Positions 52,401-63,294 of a stretch of DNA of 64,000 nucleotides are shown here, piece after piece. The stretch's first letter is position 1. Each line of letters opens with the position of its first letter. Position numbers and translations under genes: made by a program. The notes under the pieces are model-generated. The model was not told where the DNA came from and made no database searches. It saw only the letters and a list, made by a program, of their open reading frames with translations. This DNA is from Telmatactis stephensoni (lineage: Eukaryota > Cnidaria > Anthozoa > Actiniaria > Isophelliidae): assembly GCA_029948255.1 (NCBI GenBank), contig JALIZF010001692.1, positions 124,001 through 188,000 of the forward strand, written 5' to 3'.

Positions 52401-55400
52401 CCAGGTAGCGGTCCTGCTTTACCACCCCTCATTAACTCAAGTAACAGTCTTGCAGGCAATCCGAGAAAATCCAATACGTTCAGTTCGTTTGGTCAGCTTG
52501 GCGGAACACAAAGGAAAGGAATATTCAGAAGTCTTAGTCAGGTATCAGTTTCTTGAGTTCTTTCTGATGGTTGTTGTGAGTCACCAATGTGCTCTTTTGG
52601 TGTGATTCAAAAAGCGTCAAAATTGCGTGGCATTTGAATCATTCACTATGCTCCGTTTCTGGGTCACACAACGCTCTCATGTATTTGCGTGATTCAAAAA
52701 AGCGTCACACAATACACTTTCCGTGATGCGTACCCGTCGTAATTAGGACATTTTCTGCGAGTTAAGATAAAATTCGACTTTTAAGATTGCATCAATGGAA
52801 ACTTTTTTAAGACCCAGATGTTACCCTTTATATGCTTGACTGACGAGCACTCTTCAAAATCCCAAATATTTGTGTATTAATCGGTTTCTTGCTGTTTCTA
52901 GGAAACCCATAAAAAGCTCAAACTTAGAAGTCTGTCAAGTCGAAGCACATCGACTACTGGTTTGGTAATAATTCGTGACGTCAGTGTCTTGATGCCATTA
53001 CATCAGACCCTTGCACAAAATTACACGTAAGTCAGTATTGATACCGAAAAATATTTTGTACAAATGGAAAACATCATTCCGTGGACGCTACCGTGCTGTA
53101 ATCTTATAGCCATGACACGTGAAATCACCACAGACGTTTTTGAGTTTCTGGTCGTGTTTCGAAGATTTTGTTCATTGGGCGTCCTGTGCCAACACAGGAA
53201 TACCGTTATGTGAAATGAATATCAGCTTTCCTTTTTACAGACTTGAAGGTAATGACATTATCGAGATTTGTAAAAAGAACAAGTCAGCAGCGAAGGCTGT
53301 TGGACGGAAGGACTTGGTGCAGACATGGTCGCTATTGGGTCTGGTACTTGACAGAACTCTCGCATTGTCATCGGATTCTGTTGAGATAACGCCATGGGCA
53401 ATGCATCCTTTTGGTAGAAAACTGATACGATCACTGTAAGTACCAGGTCTTTGATCAGTTTCACCTTTCTATTGGATTTCCTGTGGTGAATGAGGAGAGG
53501 GAGAGGGGGACTGGAACCAGAAGAGAGGAAGACTGGGGACGAGGGGGAGGAGAGAAAATGAGGAGGAGTTTTTTCTTTCCCCCTTCCCCCCTCATCTTTT
53601 TTGGCTCGCTTGCAACAGGAAGCCCAAGAGATAAAAGGAGTTGCCTGCGGAAGAGGCAGGGGCGCCTTGTAGATTGTCGAGATATCACGTAAAGGGATGA
53701 GAAAAAGTGTGAAAATTCAAACGATTGCTGATGGAAGGGGAGGCAAAACAACGCTAAACTCTAGCTCTTGTTTTCACTAGCGGCATAAAGTAGATTTCGT
53801 ATGACTATGAAGACTGCACTGCTCGGTCACGGCACGGTTACAGCTGGAATTTCAACTGTTTTTATAGACATCACGACGCTGAGGCAGCCACAACACGGCA
53901 CGATCCGTTTCACACTCATACGAAATCTACGCTAAGCCCAAGTAGTGACGTTTATTATATACCTTTGTCGATACGCGCGCTCTGATTGACTAAAAGCTGT
54001 GCTTTATCAGAGAACGGAGCACAGTTTTGATGTCAGCAGCGCGAGCTCGACCGCGCGCGCACCTTTTGAATTTTTGTACGGAGAAAATCGAACTTTTTCC
54101 CTTGAATATTTACTTCAAAATATATAATAAAACAAATAGAACATCTTTTTCCGTGCTGCGTTCAGTAATACAGCACTTAGGAAGTGCCGAAAGCACTCAA
54201 GAAGTGTGGAGAGCACTCGCCTACGGCTCGTGCTCTCCTTACACTTCTTTCGTGCTTTCGGCACTTCCTGCGTGCAAATATTGCATAGGTCCACTTTGAT
54301 CTAATAGTTATGAAGAAAGGCAACCAGTGTAGCCTCCTTCCCAGACGTCCTTTGGTTTGTCACGCAGTAGTAGTCTGCCCGCGTGGCGACGTTTCTTTAG
54401 GAACTTAACGTTGTGTGACGACCCAAAAGAGTCTGTGTAGGAAGCTACAAGCAGTTGCTTAGCCGCGAACCCTTCCCCCTCCCTCTCCTCCCACCCTCAG
54501 CAATAATGACAGCAGCAAAACATAACAACAGAAGCACAAACCGGGCTACTCTCACAAAGAAGTTACAACTGTAAGGTTGATAACTCTCCACAACCTTGCT
54601 GGTTGAACACCTTAACCGGACCCATCCCGAAATCCACTGCCTTACAGATTAGCGGTTTCTCTTTCTTAGGTTAGATTACTACACTAGAGTTCACGACATT
54701 CAAACGTTGGGCATGCTTGCTTGTGTTCTGTGCCATCCCTCGCTCCCAGACTCCCTCAAGCCTCCTCCTCCTGCTCCGCCGCATATCATAGGTAGCAAGT
54801 CGTTCACGTTTGGGACAGGTATGTATGGAGCAGGCCTGTTTGAATCCTCGCCTCCTGTCATCTACGAAACGACTTATCCGGTAAGTAGGAAATTAAAAAA
54901 AAACCAGATAAATGAGAGGGAGGAGGGGAGGAGGGGGAGAAAAAGCCATCAGCCATTTGGCTAATGTGGTCTACTGTACCTACAACGCTCAAAGCTTACA
55001 ATGTTGATTTGTTGAGAAAGAAAAACAGGAGAGCCCGGACAGAAAAAAAATCGTGGTATGGTAATGAACACATACTTAGTTGTCGTGCAACCCATCCAGG
55101 ACATCCAGAGGAGAAAAGCGCATCACTGAGTTTGTGGGCTTTCTGTAGGCTGTCTATGTCGGTTTGTAAAGCTGTATTTAATTACCACTACAACTGGACC
55201 TTGTTATCTTAAATCCCTAAAGGAAGGAGGGCTGCTAGAATCGTATACCTACCTTCCCCTCAACTTCAGTAAGGCTTTTTGCAAGGGTGTGGGGGGTGGG
55301 GAAAGAGAAAGAGTGAGTAAAGCAGAGTGAGTAAAGAATCAAACTAGCCTCCTCCGCAGGCTACTCCTTTCTATTGGATTTCCTGTGGTAGATAAATGAG

Positions 55401-58400
55401 GAGAGGGGAACTAGAACCAGAAGAGAGTGGCTCGCTCTCAGTCTCTCTTCTTTGCAACAGGAAGCCCAAGAGATAAAAGGAGTTGCCTGCGGAGGAGCAA
55501 CCTCGGAGACCCAGGGCGTCAGGGAGGGGGGAGGGGAGCGGAGGGGAAAGGAAAGAGGGGAAAAGGACGCCCTGGGCTTTTGACTACCCCTAACTTGTCT
55601 TGAAGCCAAAATTAATCCAATTAGATGGTCTAACGTAAACAAAGTTCAAATGACAAAAATATCTGGCTCATTTCAATTATCGCTTTGATATAGTGACAGT
55701 TGCTCAGCCATATCCTGTGAGAAGTTCCTCAAATACATCTTGTTTCACCAAGGTCTTTGCAATTTATCCAGTATATTTTTCACTCTAAACTCATTGCTAT
55801 TGCAAAATACATGAAAGAGATTACGTATTTATTGTTTAAAAGTCGCGGTGAGCTGGAAACATGGTTCTTTTCAAACTAAACGTGACAGCTTGTGTTGTTT
55901 GAAGTCGTGGCGATGCGTGGGGTCAACTTGCTTACTGGTAATTTTAGATGATTTTAATCTAATGGCACAAACGCTTCTGATTGGCCTCATTATAATTAAA
56001 TTATAATGAGGCCAATCAGAGCCTTTGTTGACGTTTGGCTTCAAGACAAGTTAGGGGTAGTCAAAAGCTCAGGGCGTCCTTTTCCCCTCTTTCCTTTCCC
56101 TTCCGCTCCCCTCCCCCCTCCCTGACGCCCTGGGTCTCCGAGGACGGCGGAGGAGGCTAGAATCAAACATAAAGCATCACACTTACACTTAGTAAAACAC
56201 ACTAATCTCTAACCCACCCTTGCTGTCTACCCTTAAAAATTATAATTATTTAAATTAATTTAACAGACTAATTTACATAAATTTGAACTGAATTTGTGAA
56301 ATAGGTTATCAAGAGATCTAGGTCAGCAGCCAGCAATACTACAGATCCCAGTCCGTCAGAGTCTGCTTTGAACGAGTTGACAATGAATTATATGGAATGT
56401 AGCTGGACTCCCCCTGAATTTATCATCAAAAAAGATTTGGCTGAAGAACGGAGAAAAACACACGAGAACAACTGCAGGTGGGAATGGGGGAAGATGGTGA
56501 TTTAGAAACATGAAAATTTTTATTTGCAAGTAAAAAATGATAAATTATACCGAGGAGCTCATGAACAAACAGTTTTACATCGATTTGGCGAAGCGAAATT
56601 GGAAACACGTGAAGGAACTCGCTAGCGGAAACTCAATCTTTGTTTGATTGTTCGAAGCATGAAATGATTACAGAAAGTATTCTGAATTTCAACTCAAAAC
56701 GTTCAAATAAAACGTTACTGCTATTAATAAAATCTTATTTATGTTATTGGTGAACATAGTTCAAGAAATAAATCCACCTAAGTGAAGTCGGGTGACTTGA
56801 CTACGATTCCAGGCGACTTGACTACGATTCCGGGTGAGTTGACTCCGGGCGAGTTGACTTCCGGGCGACTTAACCGTAAACCGTAAAGCCACGGCTTCAC
56901 GAGCGATTTTTTGCGTGCACTGGCGACGCGATTTTTTAAAATCGCCAACGCACGAGGAAATCGCTCGTGTAGCCACTCTTGCACAGACGACGCGACAGCT
57001 GAAAAAATCGCCAAACAAAGTTGCGAGAAATTAATTGAGTTGAATTTTTCGCAACATATTCGTGGACTTTGTCGCTCGTGTAGCCACTCTGCAACTTTTT
57101 CCTTGCACTCGCGACGCGACTAAAGTTTATTCAGCCACTAAGGTGCAAGAATGAAATTAAGGCTTGGATCTTTTTCAAAATGGCGGACAAAATGAATGAT
57201 GTTGCTAACATTTGTCACTCGTGTTGGTGATTTTGGAAAAACTCGCGTCACCAGCGCAAGCAAAAAATCGCTCGTGAAGCCGTGGCTTAAGTCCAGCGCG
57301 AATCTTAAATGTAGTTGATTGCGCGCGCATGTGGTGACGTCGACATTCTGTGGTGACGTCAACATACGTATTGACCTAAGTGCGCATGTGCTACCTGAGT
57401 CCAGCGCTGCGCGATACCTTACCTCCCTTCCCCTCCTGCTTTTTACTGCGCTTTGATTGTTGCCATGGTTATTGAATCTATGAATAAATTGATGCATCTA
57501 TCCATAGTCCTTACATACTACTCTGTCCGTAAATACCGAGAATCGGACGACAGATGAGAAAATTCGACAAAAAATCTTTTTCTTTTGCCCAAAGAACACC
57601 TTTGGTGAAGAAACGGTGAATTAAGAAGGTGCAAGAGACCATAATACTAAGAGAGCGAAGCTCAGTATTGATGTCTGTGCGATGTTCGTGGCGGCTAAGG
57701 CTATTTTTAGTAACTTCGCCATCGCGCGCGCAAGGCTCTCAACCAATAGAATTTGCTTTTTGGCTTGCGCGCGGAAGGGACCGTTTGAATTCTATTGTTT
57801 AAGTGCCTTGCGCGCGCGATGGCGAAGTTACTAAAAATAGCCTTAGCCGCCACGAACATGGCACAGACATCAATACTGAGCTTCGCTCTCTTAGTATTAT
57901 GGTCTCTTGGAAGGTGCTATTTTGGTTCGCATAAAGGCTGATTTACACGCTACGATTGTCGGCCCGATTTTTTTACAAGGTTTGTTCGGGAAAAGGAAGA
58001 ATCGGCCCGATTCGCTGAGATCGGCTACAAATTTTTTCGTGTCGGGCCGATTTTTTGAAAGGAAAATCAAATGAATTGGAGCGCAAAAACAATGGATTTC
58101 AAATCGGGCCGACGAATCGTGGCGTGTAAATCGGTCTTAATATTTTCTCCTTCTGGTGACTCTTTACATTCTATAAAATATTTGGACTTAATTTTTAAGG
58201 CCGTAATATTTTTTGAACAGACAAAAATGTGTAAAAAAAAGAACATTAAAAAGCACCCCCGACGGGACTCGAACCCGCAACCTTCGGCTTAGGAGGCCGA
58301 CGTCATATCCATTAGACTACAGGGGCAGTGGACAAGAAATTGTGTTGCCTAAAATAGTTTTTATTACCAACCATTGCTATCACAGGTTTGCAGTTTTGTT

Positions 58401-61400
58401 TACATTCGATCTAAATATATTACCGGCAGCAAGAAGTCGATTTGTTTATGTTTGGTGAGATATATAATAACGCTTCACAGGTGGCAGTGTTGGGATTCCT
58501 GTGGTACCTTTCTAGATTACAAACATGTGTACTAAAACTGTTGAACGAAAATGTTTGCGCAGTAGCCGATTCAGGATTTTTCAAAGGGGGGTTCCGTTTC
58601 TTAAACCCAACTATGTATAATACTCTACATGACACAACACAAAACCTCTAACATTTTTTATAAGACATATTTCTATTCCCTAAAAAAATCAAACCTTCAA
58701 GGAGGGGCTCCGTGGACCCCTTCGACCCCCCCTCCCCCCTTCCCCCTCCCCCCTCCCCCCTCCCCCAGATCCGCTACTGTTATCAGTGCATTCATATTCT
58801 AGTGATGTAAAACTGCTTTAAACACTGTGTTCACTTTTCCATGTACTGTCAACTGGATGAATGTCTTTTTTTTTTCGATGCCCACTGCCGTTCTAGTCTA
58901 ATGGGTATGAGGTCGACGTCCTAAGCCGAAGGTTACGTGATTGAGTCCGGTCGGAGGTGTGCGTTTCATTTTTTATTGTCATTTATTCAATACTCGTTTG
59001 TTGGATATTTCTTAATATAGTCGTTAATTTAACTTTACTTCGTTTCATAGACCCATGTTGGCTTCGTAGTCGTTTATTTTCAATCCTAGTCAAACGTATT
59101 TTGAAATGTCAGACGATGTCTTTGTGTAAGAGATGTACCAATATATTTGCCTAATGCGAAACTCTGTATATTACAATTAGGGTTTTTGCTTTTTCCCAAA
59201 CGCAAATGCATACCATTGGTGTGCTTTTCCTTGTAAAGGCATATTCTCGAGGTCCCTGTCGCACAAAGGATGGATAGCGATATCCATTGGATAAATCCAG
59301 GCTTATTCAGGTGATAATGTTATTGGAAAACACCACCATTTTATCCCCTGGATAAGGATTTATTCAGCAGATAGTGCTATCCGTCCGTGCAACTGAGCGC
59401 AGGTGTGTTGAATGGTACATTTGGACACTAAAACGCACTCGGGACGGTAAAACGTTCCTAGTATCAATGCCACTGATTTTCTTTTCATTGTCAGATTAAC
59501 AAAATCCAGCGAGGTTCGACTGCACGATCACTTCAAAAGAATCTACGCTGACGTTCTGCATCGTTGGAGTATGCTGGAGAAACGAGCCGAGGTTTTGAAA
59601 TATCTTAGCTTACAACAAGAACCACAAGCAAATATCCGTAAGTAGTTACCACCCCTCCCCCTTTCTTATTGTTTTGTTTTAGAGGTCACTTCCATACATG
59701 CACCGGTTTTTGCATCACAGGTTGCTTACGTACAGGGGCGTAACCAGGGGGAGGTTCCAGGGGTTCCGGAACGCCCCTCTCGTGCTGCGGAACCTCCTCT
59801 TTCCCCATTGATAAAACTTTTGTTTTCTTTAGAAAATACATGTACATAGTAGTTGTAATCTGGTTCTCAAGCCTGGGAAATTTCTGATATTCTGCGCTTT
59901 TGTCAGTTTTCTTCATTAATGCGCAGATGCATAAAAACGCTCCATTGTTGACAAGACATTTGACATTTCCCGAAGAATCAACTCCATCAACTCTTTTTCT
60001 TCCGATAATGAATTGTTATATTTTCTTTGACTCTCGTCAAATTTCTCGCTATATATATTGCTTTCTTTTTCCCAACATCGTTCCCAGGGCCTTCTGCCGT
60101 TGTTTGCCTCCCGGCATGAAATGGAGGGGAAGGGCCCTGGGAGCGAGATTTTTTCTCGTGATTCCTTGTTGTTTTCTTATACCAGCGTACTTTGATTTAT
60201 TCAGAGGTCAGCTCGCGTTGTAATTTCTGTCGAAAGAAAATCAATGGTGCTTTGTGCAACTCGTGCAAGAAGTTTGGTCTTCAGTGTGCTATATGTCACG
60301 TGGCTGTTAGAGGTATGACGTCATTGTTTAGAAATATTTCTTGGCAGAATAATTCTGTTTTGATTATGTATTCAGTGAATTGACTAATATTAAAATACTA
60401 TTTATTTGATAGTGGAAGTCATAGCCTGTTAAGCAGGCGCTCTTTTTTAAAGTCCTTATGACACATAATTTTTTATTTTCAAACTTAGTTATTTTTAGAG
60501 AGCATAGTGAAGATCTTTTTACCCAGGTTTTCCTTACCCCGTATTTTCTGAGATATGAAGGGTTCAAATGTCAAAATGCAAATTTGATGACGTAAGAGGA
60601 GGCAACACTGCAAACTTCTCATGGGTTTGACAAAAAGAGGACTTCAATTCGAGAGCCAAATTTTTTACTAAACAACAGGCTTTGCCAATGGAAATGAGTT
60701 ACAAATGGAAAAATACAAGTAATTTAAATTCTCTTGTTTTTGTATAATAAATGATTACTCCTCTTACGTCATCACATTCGCATTTTGAAATTTGAAACCT
60801 TTATATCTCAGAAAATATGGAGTGAGGAAAAACAAGATTAAAAGATCTTTACTATGCTTTCTTTCAAGAACTGAGTTTGAAAATAAAATATTATCCATCA
60901 TAGGGACTTTAAGTTTTGAGATTTGGAATGCGGTGGAAAGCTCATAAGTTTCCCACAGGAATCCCAAATCTGAAAACCCCACAAGAACGCCTACTTTGCA
61001 GGCTATGGAAATGATAAACAGACCATTCTCTCTTCAAATCTTCCTATCAAGTCTTAATTGTCTTCACTCGTTGTCCTCTCTCATTAAGCCCGGTGCAAAA
61101 CTACCAACAGTATCCATCAGTATCTCTGGAAGCTGTTGGGTGCAACATTGTGTTATCTTGTGGTTATAACTGAACAAAGATTTTCGGTGGATGTAGTCCT
61201 TCAGGGTGTTCAAACGCGTCCACCATCTTGGAGCCGACAATGTTGGGAGTTGCATGATATATATTATAATTTGAAACATTTTTTCCACATCAAAATTACA
61301 GTTTTATCCAAGCTTTTGGATCAGCTATCTATTATTAAGGGGAATTCTCATTCCCTCTCTCTCTATGCAGGCTAGCTAAAAGATACTGAATTGTTGCTAT

Positions 61401-61547
61401 CTATTAGGTTCCAGTAATGTGTGCATAGCTTGTGGTCATGGTGGACATACATTTCACATTATGCAATGGTTCGAGAACATGACAGTCTGTCCAACAGGGT
61501 GTGGCTGCACGTGTACGAAGACAGGACCTATGAAGTCAGCTGAATAA
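46411..61547 (+). CDS. WDR59: WDR59, GATOR2 complex subunit
   Basis: Twenty-four exons: 46411-46455, 46737-46786, 47316-47451, 47628-47713, 47782-47862, 47973-48010, 48203-48291, 48448-48564, 48762-48839, 49323-49499, 49638-49717, 49837-50025, 50237-50398, 51316-51411, 51602-51734, 52055-52106, 52366-52541, 52902-53026, 53241-53435, 54670-54880, 56305-56477, 59495-59637, 60205-60312, 61408-61547. All phases fit, giving 958 aa (human about 974) once three extra bases are discounted: GGG 49335-49337, TTT 49383-49385, TTT 52370-52372. An N-terminal WD40 propeller (about 1-325; ASQVKWN, LATSHDGD, VWRARYTPF, TVVVPQLRR) precedes an RWD domain (about 370-475; QTLQQEFALINV, YPNNAIPSF). The C-terminus is a zinc-binding RING-like module (CNFCRKK, CAICHVAVRG, CGHGGHTFH, CPTGCGC). 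WDR59 is part of GATOR2, which relays amino-acid sufficiency to mTORC1 at the lysosome. The start lies in AAGATGGCGGC, a strong context. Confidence 0.93.
47484..47567. mobile_element. 84-bp hairpin MITE (TAGCC family), WDR59 intron 3
   Basis: TAGCCTCCTATGCAGCCGC at the left pairs with its exact inverse ending GGCTA at the right; nearly the whole element is a stem. It is flanked by ATATACTAC on both sides (47475-47483 and 47568-47576). Confidence 0.9.
50478..50982. mobile_element. 505-bp inverted-repeat element, WDR59 intron 13
   Basis: Termini AGTCCAGACCCAGG and CCTGGGTCTGGACT. The arms of about 150 bp match in inverted orientation, including GCATGCGCATGC and GGTGTGACCTGGTTACAAGG. ATTTACCATT flanks both sides (50468-50477 and 50983-50992, offset by one base on the right). 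A second hairpin (50521-50601) is nested in the left arm between two GGTAAA copies. Confidence 0.85.
50521..50601. mobile_element. Hairpin element nested inside another element
   Basis: ATCTCGTACCC...GCCTGCGTTCCTCTTGGT pairs with ACCAAGAGGAACGCAGGC...GGGTACGAGAT. The surrounding element is interrupted exactly here: its right arm lacks this segment, and GGTAAA appears on both sides. Confidence 0.8.
51489..51518 (+). other. G-rich tract with quadruplex potential, WDR59 intron 14
   Basis: GGGAGGGAGGGAGGGGGGGG, four or more G-runs separated by single A. On the transcribed RNA (sense strand) it could fold into a G-quadruplex. Confidence 0.6.
53459..53692. repeat. Dispersed repeat shared with the 55.3-kb element, WDR59 intron 19
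   Basis: CCTTTCTATTGGATTTCCTGTGG and, further on, GCAACAGGAAGCCCAAGAGA and AAAAGGAGTTGCCTGCGGA occur here and again at about 55365-55495. Purine-rich centre. Probably a decayed copy of the left part of the 55345-56159 element. Confidence 0.65.
54174..54273. repeat. Long hairpin, WDR59 intron 19
   Basis: AGGAAGTGCCGAAAGCACT...GTGGAGAGCACTCG pairs with CGTGCTCTCC...GTGCTTTCGGCACTTCCT around a 7-bp loop (CCTACGG). Likely one more small MITE. Confidence 0.75.
54330..54447. mobile_element. 118-bp element (TAGCC family), WDR59 intron 19
   Basis: Starts TAGCCTCCTTCC and ends GGAAGCTA. It is flanked by CAACCAGTG on the left and CAAGCAGTT on the right (7 of 9 match), an aged target duplication. A stem can form only in part. 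Confidence 0.65.
55345..56159. mobile_element. 815-bp element (TAGCC family), WDR59 intron 20
   Basis: TAGCCTCCTCCGC at the left and GCGGAGGAGGCTA at the right, with a perfect 9-bp target duplication GAATCAAAC (55336-55344 and 56160-56168). Inside, 55490-55610 and 56030-56150 are long inverted copies (GGAGACCCAGGGCGTC; CTTGTCTTGAAGCC). An inner palindrome TCTGATTGGCCTCATTATAATT is near 55976. No transposase. Confidence 0.9.
56783..56872. repeat. Tandem GACTTGACTACGATTCC-type repeat
   Basis: Four degenerate copies of about 21 bp (GRSTTGACTMCG...), in WDR59 intron 21, immediately left of an inverted-repeat element. Confidence 0.75.
56886..57288. mobile_element. Inverted-repeat element, about 400 bp, WDR59 intron 21
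   Basis: AAGCCACGGCTTCACGAGCG at the left is answered by CGCTCGTGAAGCCGTGGCTT at the right; arms are about 45 bp and related CTCGTGTAGCCACTCT words recur within. Non-coding. Confidence 0.8.
57633..57909. mobile_element. 277-bp long-stem element, WDR59 intron 21
   Basis: AAGAGACCATAATACTAAGA at the left and its inverse at the right; arms of about 110 bp match almost perfectly, through GGCTATTTTTAGTAACTTCG. Target duplication GAAGGTGC on both sides (57625-57632, 57910-57917). The 8-bp length suits a hAT-type mobiliser. Confidence 0.85.
57935..58137. mobile_element. PIF/Harbinger-like MITE, copy 2, WDR59 intron 21
   Basis: Nearly identical to 12628-12831, same orientation, flanked by TAA on both sides (57932-57934, 58138-58140). 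Only a few substitutions separate the two copies. Confidence 0.88.
58254..58326 (-). tRNA. tRNA-Arg (anticodon CCT)
   Basis: A 73-nt cloverleaf on the minus strand, in WDR59 intron 21. Acceptor GCCCCTG pairs with CGGGGGT (a G-U pair at the end). The A box is AGTCTAATGGAT. The anticodon stem-loop is CGGCCTCCTAAGCCG, with CCT as anticodon. The T arm GCGGGTTCGAGTCCCGT is perfect. No intron, and CCA is not encoded, as expected for a eukaryote. Confidence 0.95.
58561..58778. mobile_element. MITE with AGTAGCGGAT-type termini, copy 2, WDR59 intron 21
   Basis: AGTAGCCGATTCAGGATTTTT at one end and CAGATCCGCTACT at the other; an extensive C-rich tract (about 58715-58767) lies inside the right end. Related to 39847-39995. 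Confidence 0.65.
58887..58959 (+). pseudogene. Decayed tRNA-Arg copy
   Basis: 73 nt aligning without gaps to the tRNA-Arg gene at 58254-58326 with roughly 80 percent matches (AGTCTAATGGGTATGA; TCCTAAGCCGAAGGTT). The acceptor ends no longer pair well and the T arm is damaged (ACGTGATTGAGTCCGGT). It is on the opposite strand. A tRNA-derived SINE head is the alternative. Confidence 0.75.
60079..60150. repeat. Hairpin related to the 24.5-kb MITE, WDR59 intron 22
   Basis: ATCGTTCCCAGGGCCTTC is answered by AAGGGCCCTGGGAGCGAGAT. End sequence resembles CATCCTCGTTCCCAGG of the 24467-24551 element. Confidence 0.55.
60422..61005. mobile_element. 584-bp element (TAGCC family), WDR59 intron 23
   Basis: TAGCCTGTTAAGCAGGCG at the left, CGCCTACTTTGCAGGCTA at the right. 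Inner arms of about 160 bp (60450-60605 and 60757-60910) are inverted copies with shared words such as ATATCTCAGAAAATA-like and GATGACGTAAGAGGAG. Flanks TGGAAGTCA and TGGAAATGA (7 of 9) are an aged target duplication. Confidence 0.8.
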
Positions 61548-61618
61548 TCAAATCAATTCAAATTATAGGCAATTTATCAATTTGTAAATAAGAATGTTTT
61601 AAAATGCTGAAATTTATA

Positions 61619-61624
61619 AATAAA
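61619..61624 (+). promoter_or_regulatory. Polyadenylation signal of WDR59
   Basis: AATAAA 72 nt after the WDR59 stop codon. Confidence 0.65.
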
Positions 61625-63294
61625 GGATGCTTATTTGATTGTATGACGATTGTGGTTATCAAGTTGTCAATGAACGCGACTTTTCGACTTCATCGCCGGT
61701 ACCGCCAAAGTATTCATATATTCTCTCCATATATTCCTCCATATATTCTCTGTTTAAATAGCCTCGATGTTATGGACTCTCTCTGTGACGGACAAGGGTC
61801 GCTTAATCTCGGCACAAGATAACAAAATAGTGTCAGTGATCAGTTAGCTAGCTCAATAAATGATCACATTATTTCCTGTTTGTAACAGAGCAATACAAGA
61901 AAACAGAAATGCGAAATTTACACAGTGCTAGACCAAGTCAAACTGAGAACAGATGATTTTGGGTGGCGATTAATTCCTTTCAATAAAAAAGCTCTAAATT
62001 AGAAACAAACAAACAAACAAACAAACAGAAAACCAAGAGCAACAACAACAAAAGAACACTTGAAGCCGAAATGTAAAAGCCATATAAACGACTAGTTGGC
62101 TTATCTTTAAATTGCCCCTTCTTCACGAATAGAAAAGCTTTATGGTTTAATATTTTTAAGTGAAGACAACCCAGGAATTATTAGCTCAGAAAACGTATTA
62201 CAGCTGATAATTCTTATTAGGTTTCCATTTGCAAAGCATTTTATTGCCAAAATACACTATGGTGAATGGCACTGATGTATTTGCTACTTCACCCAAACGT
62301 ATTTGTTGCAACTGAATTAGAAATGAGATTTGGCAAATCCCTGGGTTGATGTCATCTCATTTGCCTCAGTTCCGATTTTCTGATTTCAAAATTAAATCCA
62401 AAAGTAGACATACTTTAACCATTCAGTTTTACATTATTTTGTAACGATTATCAACATTTCAATTAAACTAGGTGTTAGGGGCACTTTAAGATAAATATAC
62501 CAAAAAACATATTTGATATTTTTCTTGAGATTGAAAATATGTTTGGACTTATTGAACACTTTCCATTGTGTCTAGACCAAAAACCACAGGCCCAGAATAC
62601 TTTCGTAGCCCTTACAGATGTGCCTGTCACATATGACGTCAAAGTGACACTTCCTTGTTTAAATTAGCATCTCGTACTTTTATAGGAATATCACTAGCTA
62701 TATATCGCTTTCGTAATTTAGTATTATGAAGGCATTGAAGTGACGTAAGGATCATTATTTGTCTTCTTGAAAGCCAAGAAGAGCAATGGAAGCGCATTTT
62801 CTGCGCGCGGGTCTTTGGTAACTGGCTTAGTTTAGTAGGCTTCAGTATATGTAGAAGATTATAAGCGAAAGTAATTTTGGGTCCTCCATCAGCTAGTAAA
62901 GACACTTTTCCTCAACCCTTCGGTGTCCGTCTTTGAGGGTTCCACTGTTGTACAAGAAACAAATATGTTACGACTTTAACCGGACATCTCTTGGTTGCTG
63001 TGATACCCAAGCAAGGCGAAAAAAATATAAAAATCTTGTCATATATTTGCCTTTATTCGCCTCATCATGTAAATTAGCAAAACGATTACATGTTATCATT
63101 GTCAGTTTTCTTTTCCTTTTGCATTATTTAGCTTTTTTGATTACATGTCAATAAATAGCCCCACCCTCCCCTTACTTGTCACATTTGTTGACATAACACG
63201 CCCGAGTAGTCTGGTACCTAGTGTTCCACCTTTGGTTCACTGAGAGAAAGAACTTTGCAGTTTGGTAAAATTGTGCTCGACTCTGCAGCCAAAA
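61625..63294. other. Spacer between WDR59 and glycogen phosphorylase
   Basis: Contains an (AAAC)n tract at about 62003-62027 and AT-rich DNA. The promoter and 5' UTR of the phosphorylase gene should lie at the right end. No other gene recognised. Confidence 0.45.

Noticed and set aside
53790..53930. Further TAGCC-family member
   Set aside because: The GTAGATTTCGTATGA ends are inverted, but no target duplication matches and the TAGC borders are uneven; too uncertain to list.
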